Shown one piece after another: positions 9,553-16,996 of a stretch of 35,043 nucleotides of DNA. Position numbers and translations under genes: made by a program. The first letter of the stretch is position 1. Every line of letters begins with the position of its first letter. A model generated the notes under the pieces. That model saw only the letters and a list, made by a program, of their open reading frames with translations, was not told the origin of the DNA and did no database searches. The stretch covers positions 1 to 35,043 of the forward strand of contig NZ_LGCL01000010.1 of the NCBI RefSeq assembly GCF_001306115.1. The letters are read 5' to 3'. The DNA is from Ornatilinea apprima (GTDB lineage Bacteria > Chloroflexota > Anaerolineae > Anaerolineales > Anaerolineaceae).

Positions 9553-10524
9553 ATGAAACACTTTCGACAGGGTTCCATTATCCTTGCCGTGCTGCTGTGC
9601 TTCTGCGCCTGCCGCCCGCAGGCCGTTCCGCAGGCTGCCGCGCCCAGCCCGCCGCGCCTGGACGATACCCCGCGCATCGCGGTGATTTCGGCATTTGAGC
9701 TGGAATTCAACGCCCTGCTGGACCTGGCCAGCCCAGACAAAGCCTATGAGATGCAGGGGCGGCTTGTCTACACCGCCGAGCTGGGCGGTCAGCCGGTCGT
9801 GCTGGCCGCCAGCGGCGTCAGCATGGTCAACGCCGCCATGACCACCCAGTGGCTGCTGGATCACTTCGACATTCAAGCCGTGGTCGTGTCGGGTATCGCT
9901 GGCGGGGCCAACCCGCAGCTTGCCGTGGGCGACGTGGTGGTGCCGGCGCGCTGGGCGCAGTACCAAGAGGCCGTCTTTGCCCGCGAAACCGGCGACGGAT
10001 GGGATACCGCCTGGTACGGCGATGACTATGGCAACTTCGGCATGATCTTCCCCCAGCCAGTGGAAGCCCACAGCCCGGAGGGGCAGAAGTCCATCTTCTG
10101 GTTTGACGTGGACCCGGCCCTGCTGGAAGCCGCGCGCCAGGCCGCCGAAACCGTCAACCTTGACCGCTGCACCTACCTGGTGGTGTGCCTGGAGGAAGAA
10201 CCGCGCGTGGAAATCGGCGGCAGCGGGGTGAGCGGCCAGGCCTTCATCAACAACAAATCCTACCGCGAATGGGTGTGGAACAGCCTGGCGGCCAGCGCCA
10301 TGGATATGGAAAGCGCGGCCGTAGCCCAGGTGGCCTATTCCAACCAGGTGCCCTTCATCGCCTTCCGTGCCCTCTCCGACCTGGCCGGCGGCGAAGAAGG
10401 GGACAACCAGATGCTGCTCTACATGAAACTGGCTGCCAAAAACTCGGCCAGCCTGGTGGAACAGTTCTTAATCGCCTGGGGCGAAACGCAGCCGGTCGGC
10501 GTTAACGGCGGCGGATCAAGCTGA
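9553..10524 (+). CDS. Exported MTA/SAH nucleosidase-family protein
   Basis: 323 residues from ATG 9553. The start is chosen because the protein then begins MKHFRQG followed by a hydrophobic stretch ending LCFCAC, a signal peptide with a plausible lipidation cysteine. The nucleoside phosphorylase fold follows: IAVISAFELEFNAL (purine-site Glu), SGIAGGANPQLAVGDVVVP, and AMDMESAAVAQV with RALSDLAGG, which keep the ribose-binding Glu and catalytic Asp of methylthioadenosine/S-adenosylhomocysteine nucleosidase. An insertion of about 40 residues in the middle is longer than in E. coli Pfs. The enzyme is normally cytoplasmic; export suggests nucleoside scavenging. Confidence 0.82.
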   Translation: MKHFRQGSIILAVLLCFCACRPQAVPQAAAPSPPRLDDTPRIAVISAFELEFNALLDLASPDKAYEMQGRLVYTAELGGQPVVLAASGVSMVNAAMTTQWLLDHFDIQAVVVSGIAGGANPQLAVGDVVVPARWAQYQEAVFARETGDGWDTAWYGDDYGNFGMIFPQPVEAHSPEGQKSIFWFDVDPALLEAARQAAETVNLDRCTYLVVCLEEEPRVEIGGSGVSGQAFINNKSYREWVWNSLAASAMDMESAAVAQVAYSNQVPFIAFRALSDLAGGEEGDNQMLLYMKLAAKNSASLVEQFLIAWGETQPVGVNGGGSS

Positions 10525-10595
10525 ATTCAGGCAAACTCATCCCCCAACTCAATTCGCTGCTGGCCGCGCCGCGGTCGCGGGGATCGCGCTCCCCC

Positions 10596-10624
10596 TTTAC
10601 AAGACTCAATCTTTATCGTATTAT
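10596..10624 (+). promoter_or_regulatory. Promoter of the arsR gene
   Basis: TTTACA (10596-10601), 17 bases, TATTAT (10619-10624). The -10 lies inside the palindrome at 10614-10631, so a bound repressor would block RNA polymerase. Confidence 0.7.
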
Positions 10625-10631
10625 TACGATA
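10614..10631. promoter_or_regulatory. ArsR operator 1
   Basis: TATCGT-N6-ACGATA, a perfect 6+6 inverted repeat over the -10 box. The same half-sites and spacing recur at 11024-11041 and were not noticed elsewhere in the window. Confidence 0.8.
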
Positions 10632-10643
10632 TAGGAGAGCAAG

Positions 10644-10997
10644 ATGCAGCTAGAACCACTGCCCCACACCCTCAACGCCGATGAAGAGCGCCTGGTAGCC
10701 ATGCTGAAAGCATTGGGCAACCCGGTCCGTTTTCGCATTATGAAATACCTGGCCGAAAACCCGGTGTGCATCACCGGTGATATTGTCGCGTTCGCCGCCC
10801 TGGCACAGTCCACCGTCAGCCAGCACCTCAAAGTGCTGCGTGAAGCCGGCCTGATTGACGGAGAGATTGAAGGCCCGGCCACCTGTTATTGCATCAGCCC
10901 TGAAGGAATGAAATTCTTGAAAGACCGTGTGAGCCGCTGGCTGCCGTCTTGCTGCGCCGAAAGCAGATCCCTTGCGAAAGATGAAAACTGTTGTTAG
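10644..10997 (+). CDS. arsR: ArsR-family metalloid-responsive repressor
   Basis: 117 residues. Winged helix-turn-helix typical of ArsR/SmtB: LKALGNPVRFRIMKYLAENPVCITGDIV, then AQSTVSQHLKVLREAGLIDGE (recognition helix) and the wing. Cysteines occur in helix alpha3 region (VCITG) and as SCCAES and a C-terminal CC pair, which could bind trivalent arsenic; the classical ELCVCDL motif is absent, so the binding site differs from plasmid ArsR. AGGAG precedes the ATG by six bases. It likely represses itself and the following methyltransferase through the two identical-layout operators. Confidence 0.9.
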   Translation: MQLEPLPHTLNADEERLVAMLKALGNPVRFRIMKYLAENPVCITGDIVAFAALAQSTVSQHLKVLREAGLIDGEIEGPATCYCISPEGMKFLKDRVSRWLPSCCAESRSLAKDENCC

Positions 10998-11023
10998 ACC
11001 ACGTCTCTTTTTTTGGCATTTTA

Positions 11024-11041
11024 TATCGTAAAAAAACGATA
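11024..11041. promoter_or_regulatory. ArsR operator 2
   Basis: TATCGT-AAAAAA-ACGATA, the same half-sites and spacing as operator 1. A TTGGCA (11013-11018) and GATAAT (11038-11043), 19 bases apart, may be the promoter it covers. It lies 23 bases before the methyltransferase ATG. Confidence 0.8.
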
Positions 11042-11063
11042 ATACAAAAAGGAAACCATCAAT

Positions 11064-12482
11064 ATGACCGACGCTTCATCCAACTATTTTGACCGCGTTG
11101 CCCATCAATGGGACGAGATCAGCGCCGGGTACTTTGGCCCGGCTGTGCGTGAGACGGCCATTGCCAAAGCCTACTTGCGGCCCGAAATGATCGCCGCCGA
11201 CATCGGCGCGGGCACCGGCTTTATGGCCGCCGGGCTGGCACCCCTGGTGGCCCGCGTTCACCTGGTCGACGGCAGCGCCGCCATGCTGGATACCGCCCGC
11301 CAAAACCTGGCGGCTTATCGCAACGTGGAATATCACCTGGCTGACGGCAGCCGGCTGCCTTTCGCGGACGAGAGTCTCGACGCGGTTTTCGCCAACATGT
11401 ACCTGCACCACACATCCGATCCGCTGGCCGCCATCCACGAAATGGTGCGCGTGCTGCGTCCCGGCGGCAGACTGATCATCACCGATATGGACGAGCACCC
11501 TTACCCGTGGCTTAAGGAAGAAATGGCCGATGTCTGGCAAGGCTTCAACCGCGATCAAATGCGCGAATGGTACCGCCAGGCCGGGCTGGTGAACATCGTA
11601 GTCGACTGCACCGGGCAGAACTGCTGCGCCATATCAGATCATCCTGATCTGCGCGGTGCAGAAGAAAGCAGCGCCAGTATCAGCGTGTTTGTGGCCAGCG
11701 CCACCCGCCGCCGGCCAGTACGCGATGCCGTGCGCGATAATTACGCCGCCCTGGCACGCTCTGGCTCCAATTGCTGCGGCAGTTCAAGCCTCATCGAAAA
11801 CGCCAGTTGCTGCGCCCCTGCCAAAATGGATACAAGTGAGATCACCTTTGTGGTGGAATATTCGCAGGAAGAGCTTTCTGAGGCCCCCGCTGAAGCAGCC
11901 GAATTCACCCTGGGGTGCGGCAATCCGTTGGCTCTGGCCGGGCTGCAGGCAGGCGAAACGGTACTGGACATTGGCAGCGGTGGCGGGTTAGACGCGTTTC
12001 TGGCCGCCCGCAAAGTTGGACCCGGTGGGTGGGTGATTGGTGTGGACATGACACCCTCCATGCTGGATCGCGCGCGCGCAGCGGCCGAGCGCAGCGGCAT
12101 ATCCAATGTAGAATTTCGCCAGGGATATGCCGAAGCCCTGCCCGTAGAAAGTAACGCGGTGGACGTGATTCTCTCCAACTGCGTCATCAACCTTTCAGAA
12201 GACAAAGGACAGGTATTCCGTGAGGCCTATCGCGTGCTGCGCCCCGGCGGGCGGCTGGAGGTAAGTGATGTGGTCGCCGCAGCCGCGCTGCCCGCCAGCT
12301 TGCAAGAGAACACCGCCGAATGGGCGGAATGTGTCAGCGGCGCGCTGCCCGAAGCTGAATACCTTGATCTGCTGGCACAAGCCGGTTTTACCAAAATCAC
12401 TGTGCGGCGCAGCGCCAGCCTGGGACGAGCAGGTGGAGTCTCGGTATACAGCGCCCTGGTAGCCGCGTACAAACCAATATAA
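11064..12482 (+). CDS. Fused double SAM methyltransferase with ArsM-like arsenite methyltransferase C-terminal half
   Basis: 472 residues with two class I SAM-dependent methyltransferase domains. Domain 1 (about 5-215) has ADIGAGTG (45-52) and a LRPGGRLIITDMDEH strand. Domain 2 (about 220-470) begins VRDNYAALARSGSNCCGSS and carries LDIGSGGGLDAF (301-312). It matches ArsM: FTLGCGNPLALAGL, SNCVINLSEDK and AECVSGALPEAEY, placing C285, C373 and C423 at the positions of the conserved arsenic-binding cysteines. Extra CC pairs occur in the linker (237-238, 249-250). ArsM methylates As(III) with SAM to mono-, di- and trimethyl arsenicals. The role of domain 1 is unknown. AAGGA precedes the ATG. Confidence 0.9.
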   Translation: MTDASSNYFDRVAHQWDEISAGYFGPAVRETAIAKAYLRPEMIAADIGAGTGFMAAGLAPLVARVHLVDGSAAMLDTARQNLAAYRNVEYHLADGSRLPFADESLDAVFANMYLHHTSDPLAAIHEMVRVLRPGGRLIITDMDEHPYPWLKEEMADVWQGFNRDQMREWYRQAGLVNIVVDCTGQNCCAISDHPDLRGAEESSASISVFVASATRRRPVRDAVRDNYAALARSGSNCCGSSSLIENASCCAPAKMDTSEITFVVEYSQEELSEAPAEAAEFTLGCGNPLALAGLQAGETVLDIGSGGGLDAFLAARKVGPGGWVIGVDMTPSMLDRARAAAERSGISNVEFRQGYAEALPVESNAVDVILSNCVINLSEDKGQVFREAYRVLRPGGRLEVSDVVAAAALPASLQENTAEWAECVSGALPEAEYLDLLAQAGFTKITVRRSASLGRAGGVSVYSALVAAYKPI

Positions 12483-12583
12483 TACAATTTACTATCCTGT
12501 CTATTCCTAATTTAATGGTTGTAAAGACAGGAAAACAGTGATATATTTGGAAACATTAAGCGAAGCTGCTAGCCAGCATCAAG

Positions 12584-12618
12584 GATCGAGAGTGCAGGGG
12601 ATCACTCTCGATCTTTTT
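12584..12618 (+). terminator. Rho-independent terminator after the arsenic genes
   Basis: GATCGAGAGTG pairs perfectly with CACTCTCGATC around an eight-base loop, followed by five T. A weaker CCTGTCT/AGACAGG hairpin precedes it near 12497-12533. Confidence 0.93.
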
Positions 12619-12626
12619 CTTATTTT

Positions 12627-12655
12627 TTGCTTGCGGCGGCAAGTGAGAGTATAAT
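12627..12655 (+). promoter_or_regulatory. Promoter of the M23 peptidase, leaderless
   Basis: TTGCTT (12627-12632), 17 bases, TATAAT (12650-12655), then only seven bases to the ATG. The predicted transcription start falls on or next to the A of the start codon. Confidence 0.65.
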
Positions 12656-12662
12656 TTCGCCC

Positions 12663-13379
12663 ATGAAACCTCTGATGAAAATTGCCATCGGCGGGGTGGT
12701 GGTGCTGGCTCTGGTGGGCGGCTATTATTGGCTGCGCGCCTCGCGCACCTCCAGCCGCTCGCTGCAGGTGATCCAGTGGATTCGCGACCCCGCCAGCCAC
12801 CCCGAATGGGCCGTTCAGGCCAGGCAGCGCTGCGCGGGCGCGCCGTTCCTGCTGCCCACCAGCGGTCTGATTGGCTTTTTATGGGACGACAGCTTCCGCC
12901 CGGGCCACCGCCACGCCGGCATCGACATCTTCGGCGGCAGCGAGCCGGGCGTTACCCCGGTCTACAGCGCCTACGACGGCTACCTCACCCGCATGGAAGA
13001 TTGGAAATCCTCCATCATTATCCGCATCCCATCCGATCCACTCAACCCCGGCCAGCAGATCTGGACCTACTACACGCATCTGGCCGACCCGGATGGAAGT
13101 TCTTTCATCGTTGCCGATTTTCCGCCCGGCACGCACGAAGTTTTTATCCCGGCGGGCACCCTGCTGGGCTATCAGGGCAACTATTCTGGAACGCCCGGCA
13201 GCCCCACCGGCATCCACCTGCACTTTTCTGTGGTCAAAGATGACGGCAGCGGCCACTTCTTAAACGAACTGGAAATTGTCAACACCCTCGACCCCTCGCC
13301 CTACCTGGGGCTGCCCCTCAACGCGCACACCAATCCCAACCAAATCCCCATCTGCGCGCCTTCAGAAACAGAGGGTTAA
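12663..13379 (+). CDS. M23-family (LytM) metallopeptidase, membrane-anchored
   Basis: 238 residues from the ATG at 12663. A hydrophobic anchor (about 6-23) is followed by an extracytoplasmic domain with the M23 zinc ligands: HRHAGIDIFGG (HxxxD) and the HLHF motif (HxH) near the end. The G..V.A..DG.. strand and TYYTHLADPDG also fit the LytM fold. Such enzymes cut peptide cross-links in peptidoglycan; in a lineage with reduced cell walls it may act on other peptides. The start was chosen from the leaderless promoter position; no ribosome site is visible. A small C-rich region is absent. Confidence 0.85.
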   Translation: MKPLMKIAIGGVVVLALVGGYYWLRASRTSSRSLQVIQWIRDPASHPEWAVQARQRCAGAPFLLPTSGLIGFLWDDSFRPGHRHAGIDIFGGSEPGVTPVYSAYDGYLTRMEDWKSSIIIRIPSDPLNPGQQIWTYYTHLADPDGSSFIVADFPPGTHEVFIPAGTLLGYQGNYSGTPGSPTGIHLHFSVVKDDGSGHFLNELEIVNTLDPSPYLGLPLNAHTNPNQIPICAPSETEG

Positions 13380-13412
13380 GGCATCCCGGCCATTTTTCGG
13401 GCCGGCCTGACG

Positions 13413-13418
13413 TATAAT
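13413..13418 (+). promoter_or_regulatory. -10 box upstream of the AAC(3)-family gene
   Basis: TATAAT, with no good -35 at the expected distance. An imperfect CCGGCC/GGCCGG hairpin (13386-13405) occupies that position. Confidence 0.35.
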
Positions 13419-13490
13419 AGGATAAAGTTCTCCGGCAGCAGGCGGTTGGCAGCAATCCCCCTTCTGACCGAACAATCAAGGATGGTAGCC

Positions 13491-14303
13491 ATGCTTTCCT
13501 TTCGCGACTTGGTAAGTGGTTTTCGAAAATTGAATCTGGACCCGCAGCAGCCGGTCATGGTACACGCCTCCTTCTCTTCGTTTGGCGAAGACGTGCGCGG
13601 CGGCGCCGAGACGCTGCTGGGCGCCTTGCTGGCCACCTCCAACGCCCTCATCGCCCCCACCTTCACCTACAAGACCATGGTCATCCCCAGCGACGGCCCG
13701 CCGGACAACGGCATCACATACGGCAGCGGCAAAGAGAGCAACCTGATGGCCGAGTTCTACCGCAGCACCATGCCCGCTGACCGCCTGATGGGTATTTTCG
13801 CCGAGACCCTGCGCCTGCACCCCAACGCCGAACGATCCAGCCACCCCATCCTGTCCTTCTCAGCCATTAACCTCGACGACGCCCTGCAGGCCCAAACCCT
13901 GCAAGACCCGCTGGCGCCCATTCGCGTGCTGGCGCAAAAACAAGCCTGGATCATGCTCATCGGCGTAGACCACACGGTCAACACCGCCATCCACTTCGCC
14001 GAAAAACTGGCCGGGCGCAAACAATTTCTGCGCTGGGCGCTCACCGCGCAAGGCGTGGTGGAATGTCCCGGCTTTCCCGGATGCTCAAACGGCTTTCAGG
14101 ACGCGGAAGAATGGCTGAGCGGCATCACCCAATCGGTGAAGATCGGCGAAGCCCTCATCGAGGTCCTGCCCCTGCAGCCCATGCTCAATCTGCTGACCGA
14201 GAAAATCAAAGAAGATCCCCTGGCGTTGCTGTGCAACAGTTCCAATTGCGAGCGCTGCAGCGCCGTTTGGTCGGGGGTTACCAAAATGGTTGAAAATTCG
14301 TAA
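13491..14303 (+). CDS. AAC(3)-family (antibiotic_NAT) N-acetyltransferase-like protein
   Basis: 270 residues from ATG 13491, which has AGGA eight bases upstream; ATG 13482 or TTG 13446 would add 3 or 15 residues. Family signatures are present in order: MVHASFSSFGEDVRGGAETLLGALL, ALIAPTFTYKT, AEFYRSTMPADRLMGIFAETLR, SSHPILSFSA, LIGVDHTVNTAIHFAE. These are the acetyl-CoA and substrate regions of aminoglycoside 3-N-acetyltransferases. The family also contains enzymes of metabolite biosynthesis and YokD-like proteins, so resistance should not be assumed. The C-terminus has a Cys cluster (LLCNSSNCERCS) that is unusual and could bind metal. Confidence 0.85.
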   Translation: MLSFRDLVSGFRKLNLDPQQPVMVHASFSSFGEDVRGGAETLLGALLATSNALIAPTFTYKTMVIPSDGPPDNGITYGSGKESNLMAEFYRSTMPADRLMGIFAETLRLHPNAERSSHPILSFSAINLDDALQAQTLQDPLAPIRVLAQKQAWIMLIGVDHTVNTAIHFAEKLAGRKQFLRWALTAQGVVECPGFPGCSNGFQDAEEWLSGITQSVKIGEALIEVLPLQPMLNLLTEKIKEDPLALLCNSSNCERCSAVWSGVTKMVENS

Positions 14304-14374
14304 GCGGTTCCGCGGCAGGTTAAGCCCAGCTTTCCAGCGCCCCGGGACTCAACATCTATCATCAGGAACACTTT

Positions 14375-15937
14375 ATGCCGCCCGTACGATCAAACGCGTC
14401 GCTCGAATTGCTCTACAACATCAGCCGCGAACTGGCAACGTCCATCAATCTGCACGAAGTCTTGCCGCGCGTCTTGTTTTTATGCGTGGAAAACGTGGGT
14501 GCCGAACGCGCCAGCCTGATTGTGCTGGATGAAAAACAAAACCCGGTAGACGCGGCCATCGTGTACAAGAACCAGCTCATCGCCCACACCACCCGCCAAC
14601 TGCAGTCCACCCTCGATCAGGGCCTGGCCGGTTGGGTCCGGCGCAACCGCAAAGGCGTTTGCCTGACGGACACCAGTCAGGACGAACGCTGGCTGCGCCG
14701 CCCCGACGACAGCGATCAGCGTACCGGCGCGAAATCGGCAATTTGCGTTCCCATCGTGGTACACGACCAGCTGGTTGGTGTGCTCACCGCCGTTCACCCC
14801 AAACCGGGTGTGCTCGATCAAAACGCCCTCGATCTGCTGCAATCAATTGCCGACCAGGCCGGGTTCGCCATTTACAACGCGCGCCTCTACGAGGCCCTGC
14901 AGTCTGCCCACCGGCGCTACCGCGAATTGTTTGAAGAGAACATCAACCCGATTCTCATCACCAACAAAAAGGGCCGCGTGCTGGAAGCCAACAACCGCGC
15001 CCTGGAGCAGTTCGGGTATCCGCTGAAAGAGCTGGCGCGCATGAACATCTACGAGCTGCACGAAGCAGACCTGGAACAAACCGGCAAAGACTCGTCCCTG
15101 CTGGAAACCGGCAAAACCGTCTTCTACGAATCCGCCTTCCACACCCAAGATGGCCAGACGCTGCCTGTACAGGTATTTGTGCGCGCGGTGCCAGTGGACA
15201 GCGAAGTCGTCTATCAGTGGGTGTTGGAAGATATTCGCGAGCGCAAAGAGCTGGACGCCCTGCGCGAGAACCTGATCGCCATGATCTACCACGATCTGCG
15301 CTCGCCGCTCTCCAACATCATCTCCAGCCTGGATATGCTGCACTCCTTTCTCCCCCCCGACTGTATGGAGAACCTGCAGCCGATTCTTTCCATCACCAAC
15401 CGCTCCACTGAGCGCATGCAGCGCCTGATTAACTCACTGCTCGATATTTACCGTCTGGAGGCCGGGCAGTCGATTACCGACAAACGCCCATTGGAAATTT
15501 CCCGCCTGTGCTACGAGGCCGCCGACGCCATCCAACCGGTGATTGAACACAAACACCAAACCCTTAATCTCAACCTGCAAAGCGAATATCCGCGGGTGTA
15601 CGGCGACGAAGACATGATCCGGCGGGTGATTATCAACCTGCTGGAAAATGCCGCCAAATACACTCCCAGCGGCGGCGAGATCAGCCTTATCACCCAAGCA
15701 TCAGCCGGTTGGATGCAGATCACCGTTCAGGATAACGGTCCCGGCATCCCCCCAGCCATGCAGGAAGAAATCTTCAAAAAGTTTTCACGCGTCCAATCCA
15801 AAAATATGCCCAAAGGTCTGGGTTTGGGGCTGGCCTTCTGCCAACTGGCGGTGAAGGCCCACAACGGCCAGATCTGGGTGGAAAGTGAGCTGAATCAAGG
15901 CAGCAGCTTCATTTTTACTCTACCGGTAGTAGAATAG
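14375..15937 (+). CDS. GAF-PAS hybrid-input sensor histidine kinase (orphan)
   Basis: 520 residues, no membrane segment, so cytoplasmic. GAF domain about 10-170, PAS about 178-290, HisKA with phospho-acceptor His306 in MIYHDLRSPLSN, and a HATPase_c domain with N box (INLLENAAKY, 420-429), G1 (DNGPGIP, 453-459) and G2 (GLGLGLAF, 481-488). All catalytic residues are intact. No response regulator lies beside it, so its partner is elsewhere. AGGA lies seven bases before the ATG. The signal sensed by the GAF and PAS domains is not evident. Confidence 0.9.
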   Translation: MPPVRSNASLELLYNISRELATSINLHEVLPRVLFLCVENVGAERASLIVLDEKQNPVDAAIVYKNQLIAHTTRQLQSTLDQGLAGWVRRNRKGVCLTDTSQDERWLRRPDDSDQRTGAKSAICVPIVVHDQLVGVLTAVHPKPGVLDQNALDLLQSIADQAGFAIYNARLYEALQSAHRRYRELFEENINPILITNKKGRVLEANNRALEQFGYPLKELARMNIYELHEADLEQTGKDSSLLETGKTVFYESAFHTQDGQTLPVQVFVRAVPVDSEVVYQWVLEDIRERKELDALRENLIAMIYHDLRSPLSNIISSLDMLHSFLPPDCMENLQPILSITNRSTERMQRLINSLLDIYRLEAGQSITDKRPLEISRLCYEAADAIQPVIEHKHQTLNLNLQSEYPRVYGDEDMIRRVIINLLENAAKYTPSGGEISLITQASAGWMQITVQDNGPGIPPAMQEEIFKKFSRVQSKNMPKGLGLGLAFCQLAVKAHNGQIWVESELNQGSSFIFTLPVVE

Positions 15938-15979
15938 ACTTCCCGCCTGAAACGGCGATCTTATCAGTTAGGAGAAAGC

Positions 15980-16849
15980 ATGCAGGAAATCGCTCCCAAA
16001 ATTTACATTGAAACCGGCTTCCCAGGAGTGACTCTCGGCGCCATCAATTGGCCTCACGGATTAATCTTAATCGATGCCCCCTTTCGAGCAGAAGACGCGC
16101 GCTCATGGCGCTCCGCCCTGTTAAACCTGGGCGGAGGCGTAGACCGCATTCTGGTTAATCTCGACGATCATCTGGACCGGGTGATTGGCGTTCGCAATAT
16201 GGACTGCACCGTGGTGGCGCATGCCAGCATCGCGGATAATATCTGCGCCCGACCGGCCACCTTCCGCCCCCAGCCGGTGGGCAGCGGCGCAGAATGGGAA
16301 CAGTTCGGCGGGCTGGGAACGGTGCGCTGGGCCTTGCCAGAGATCAGCTTCAACGAGCAGTTGGAAATTTATTGGGATACCGAAGCCAATCCGCTGGTGC
16401 TGCAACATCACCCCGGGCCGTCCAACGGCTCCATCTGGGCCATTCTGCCCGACCACCAGATCATCTTTGTCGGAGACACGGTTACCCCCGGCGAACCGCC
16501 GTTTTTGGAATGCGCCGACCTGCCCGCCTGGATCAAATCCGTCGAACGTCTCAAATCGGATGAGTTCAATACGCATGTGATGATCAGCAGCCGATCAGGC
16601 ATCATTCACGCCGCCGACTTGAAGGCGCAGCACGCCTACCTTACCCTGCTGCACGAGCGCATGGAAGAGTTGGCGCAGAAGAAAGCCGCCCCCGAAAAAA
16701 CAGAGAGCCTGATCCCCGAATTGTTGAAGGAGTTTCACATCTCCCCCGAAAAAGAGATCCTCTATCAGCAGCGTCTGGCGTACGGCCTGCGCCAATACTA
16801 CGTCCGCACCTACCTGCACAACAGCGCAGACCCTGGTTTTGTCAACTAG
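15980..16849 (+). CDS. MBL-fold hydrolase-like protein with degraded metal-binding motif
   Basis: 289 residues in the metallo-beta-lactamase order: LGAINWPHGLILIDAPF (strand before the first motif), RILVNLDDHLDRVIG, LQHHPGPSNGSIW and IIFVGDTVTPGEPPF. At 62-67 the usual HxHxDH is DDHLDR, so the first and last metal ligands are Asp and Arg; the later His and Asp remain. The last 60 residues are helical and charged. It may bind one metal, or have a non-catalytic role. AGGAG precedes the ATG, and 42 bases separate it from the kinase gene, so the two may be co-transcribed. Confidence 0.75.
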   Translation: MQEIAPKIYIETGFPGVTLGAINWPHGLILIDAPFRAEDARSWRSALLNLGGGVDRILVNLDDHLDRVIGVRNMDCTVVAHASIADNICARPATFRPQPVGSGAEWEQFGGLGTVRWALPEISFNEQLEIYWDTEANPLVLQHHPGPSNGSIWAILPDHQIIFVGDTVTPGEPPFLECADLPAWIKSVERLKSDEFNTHVMISSRSGIIHAADLKAQHAYLTLLHERMEELAQKKAAPEKTESLIPELLKEFHISPEKEILYQQRLAYGLRQYYVRTYLHNSADPGFVN

Positions 16850-16880
16850 GCGGCAGCCTAACCTTGCCCGGTTAAACGCG

Positions 16881-16912
16881 GCCAGCCCCCACTAAGCGAG
16901 GGCTGGCCTTTT
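16881..16912 (+). terminator. Rho-independent terminator
   Basis: GCCAGCCC pairs with GGGCTGGC around an 11-base loop, followed by CTTTT. It closes the kinase/MBL-fold unit. Confidence 0.8.
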
Positions 16913-16996
16913 GCTGCTTGCATGTGTTCATCCATGAAAATAGAGGAGGAGGAATGAACCTGTTTAAGTCCGCAAAGAATGACTTTCCTTGTCCGA

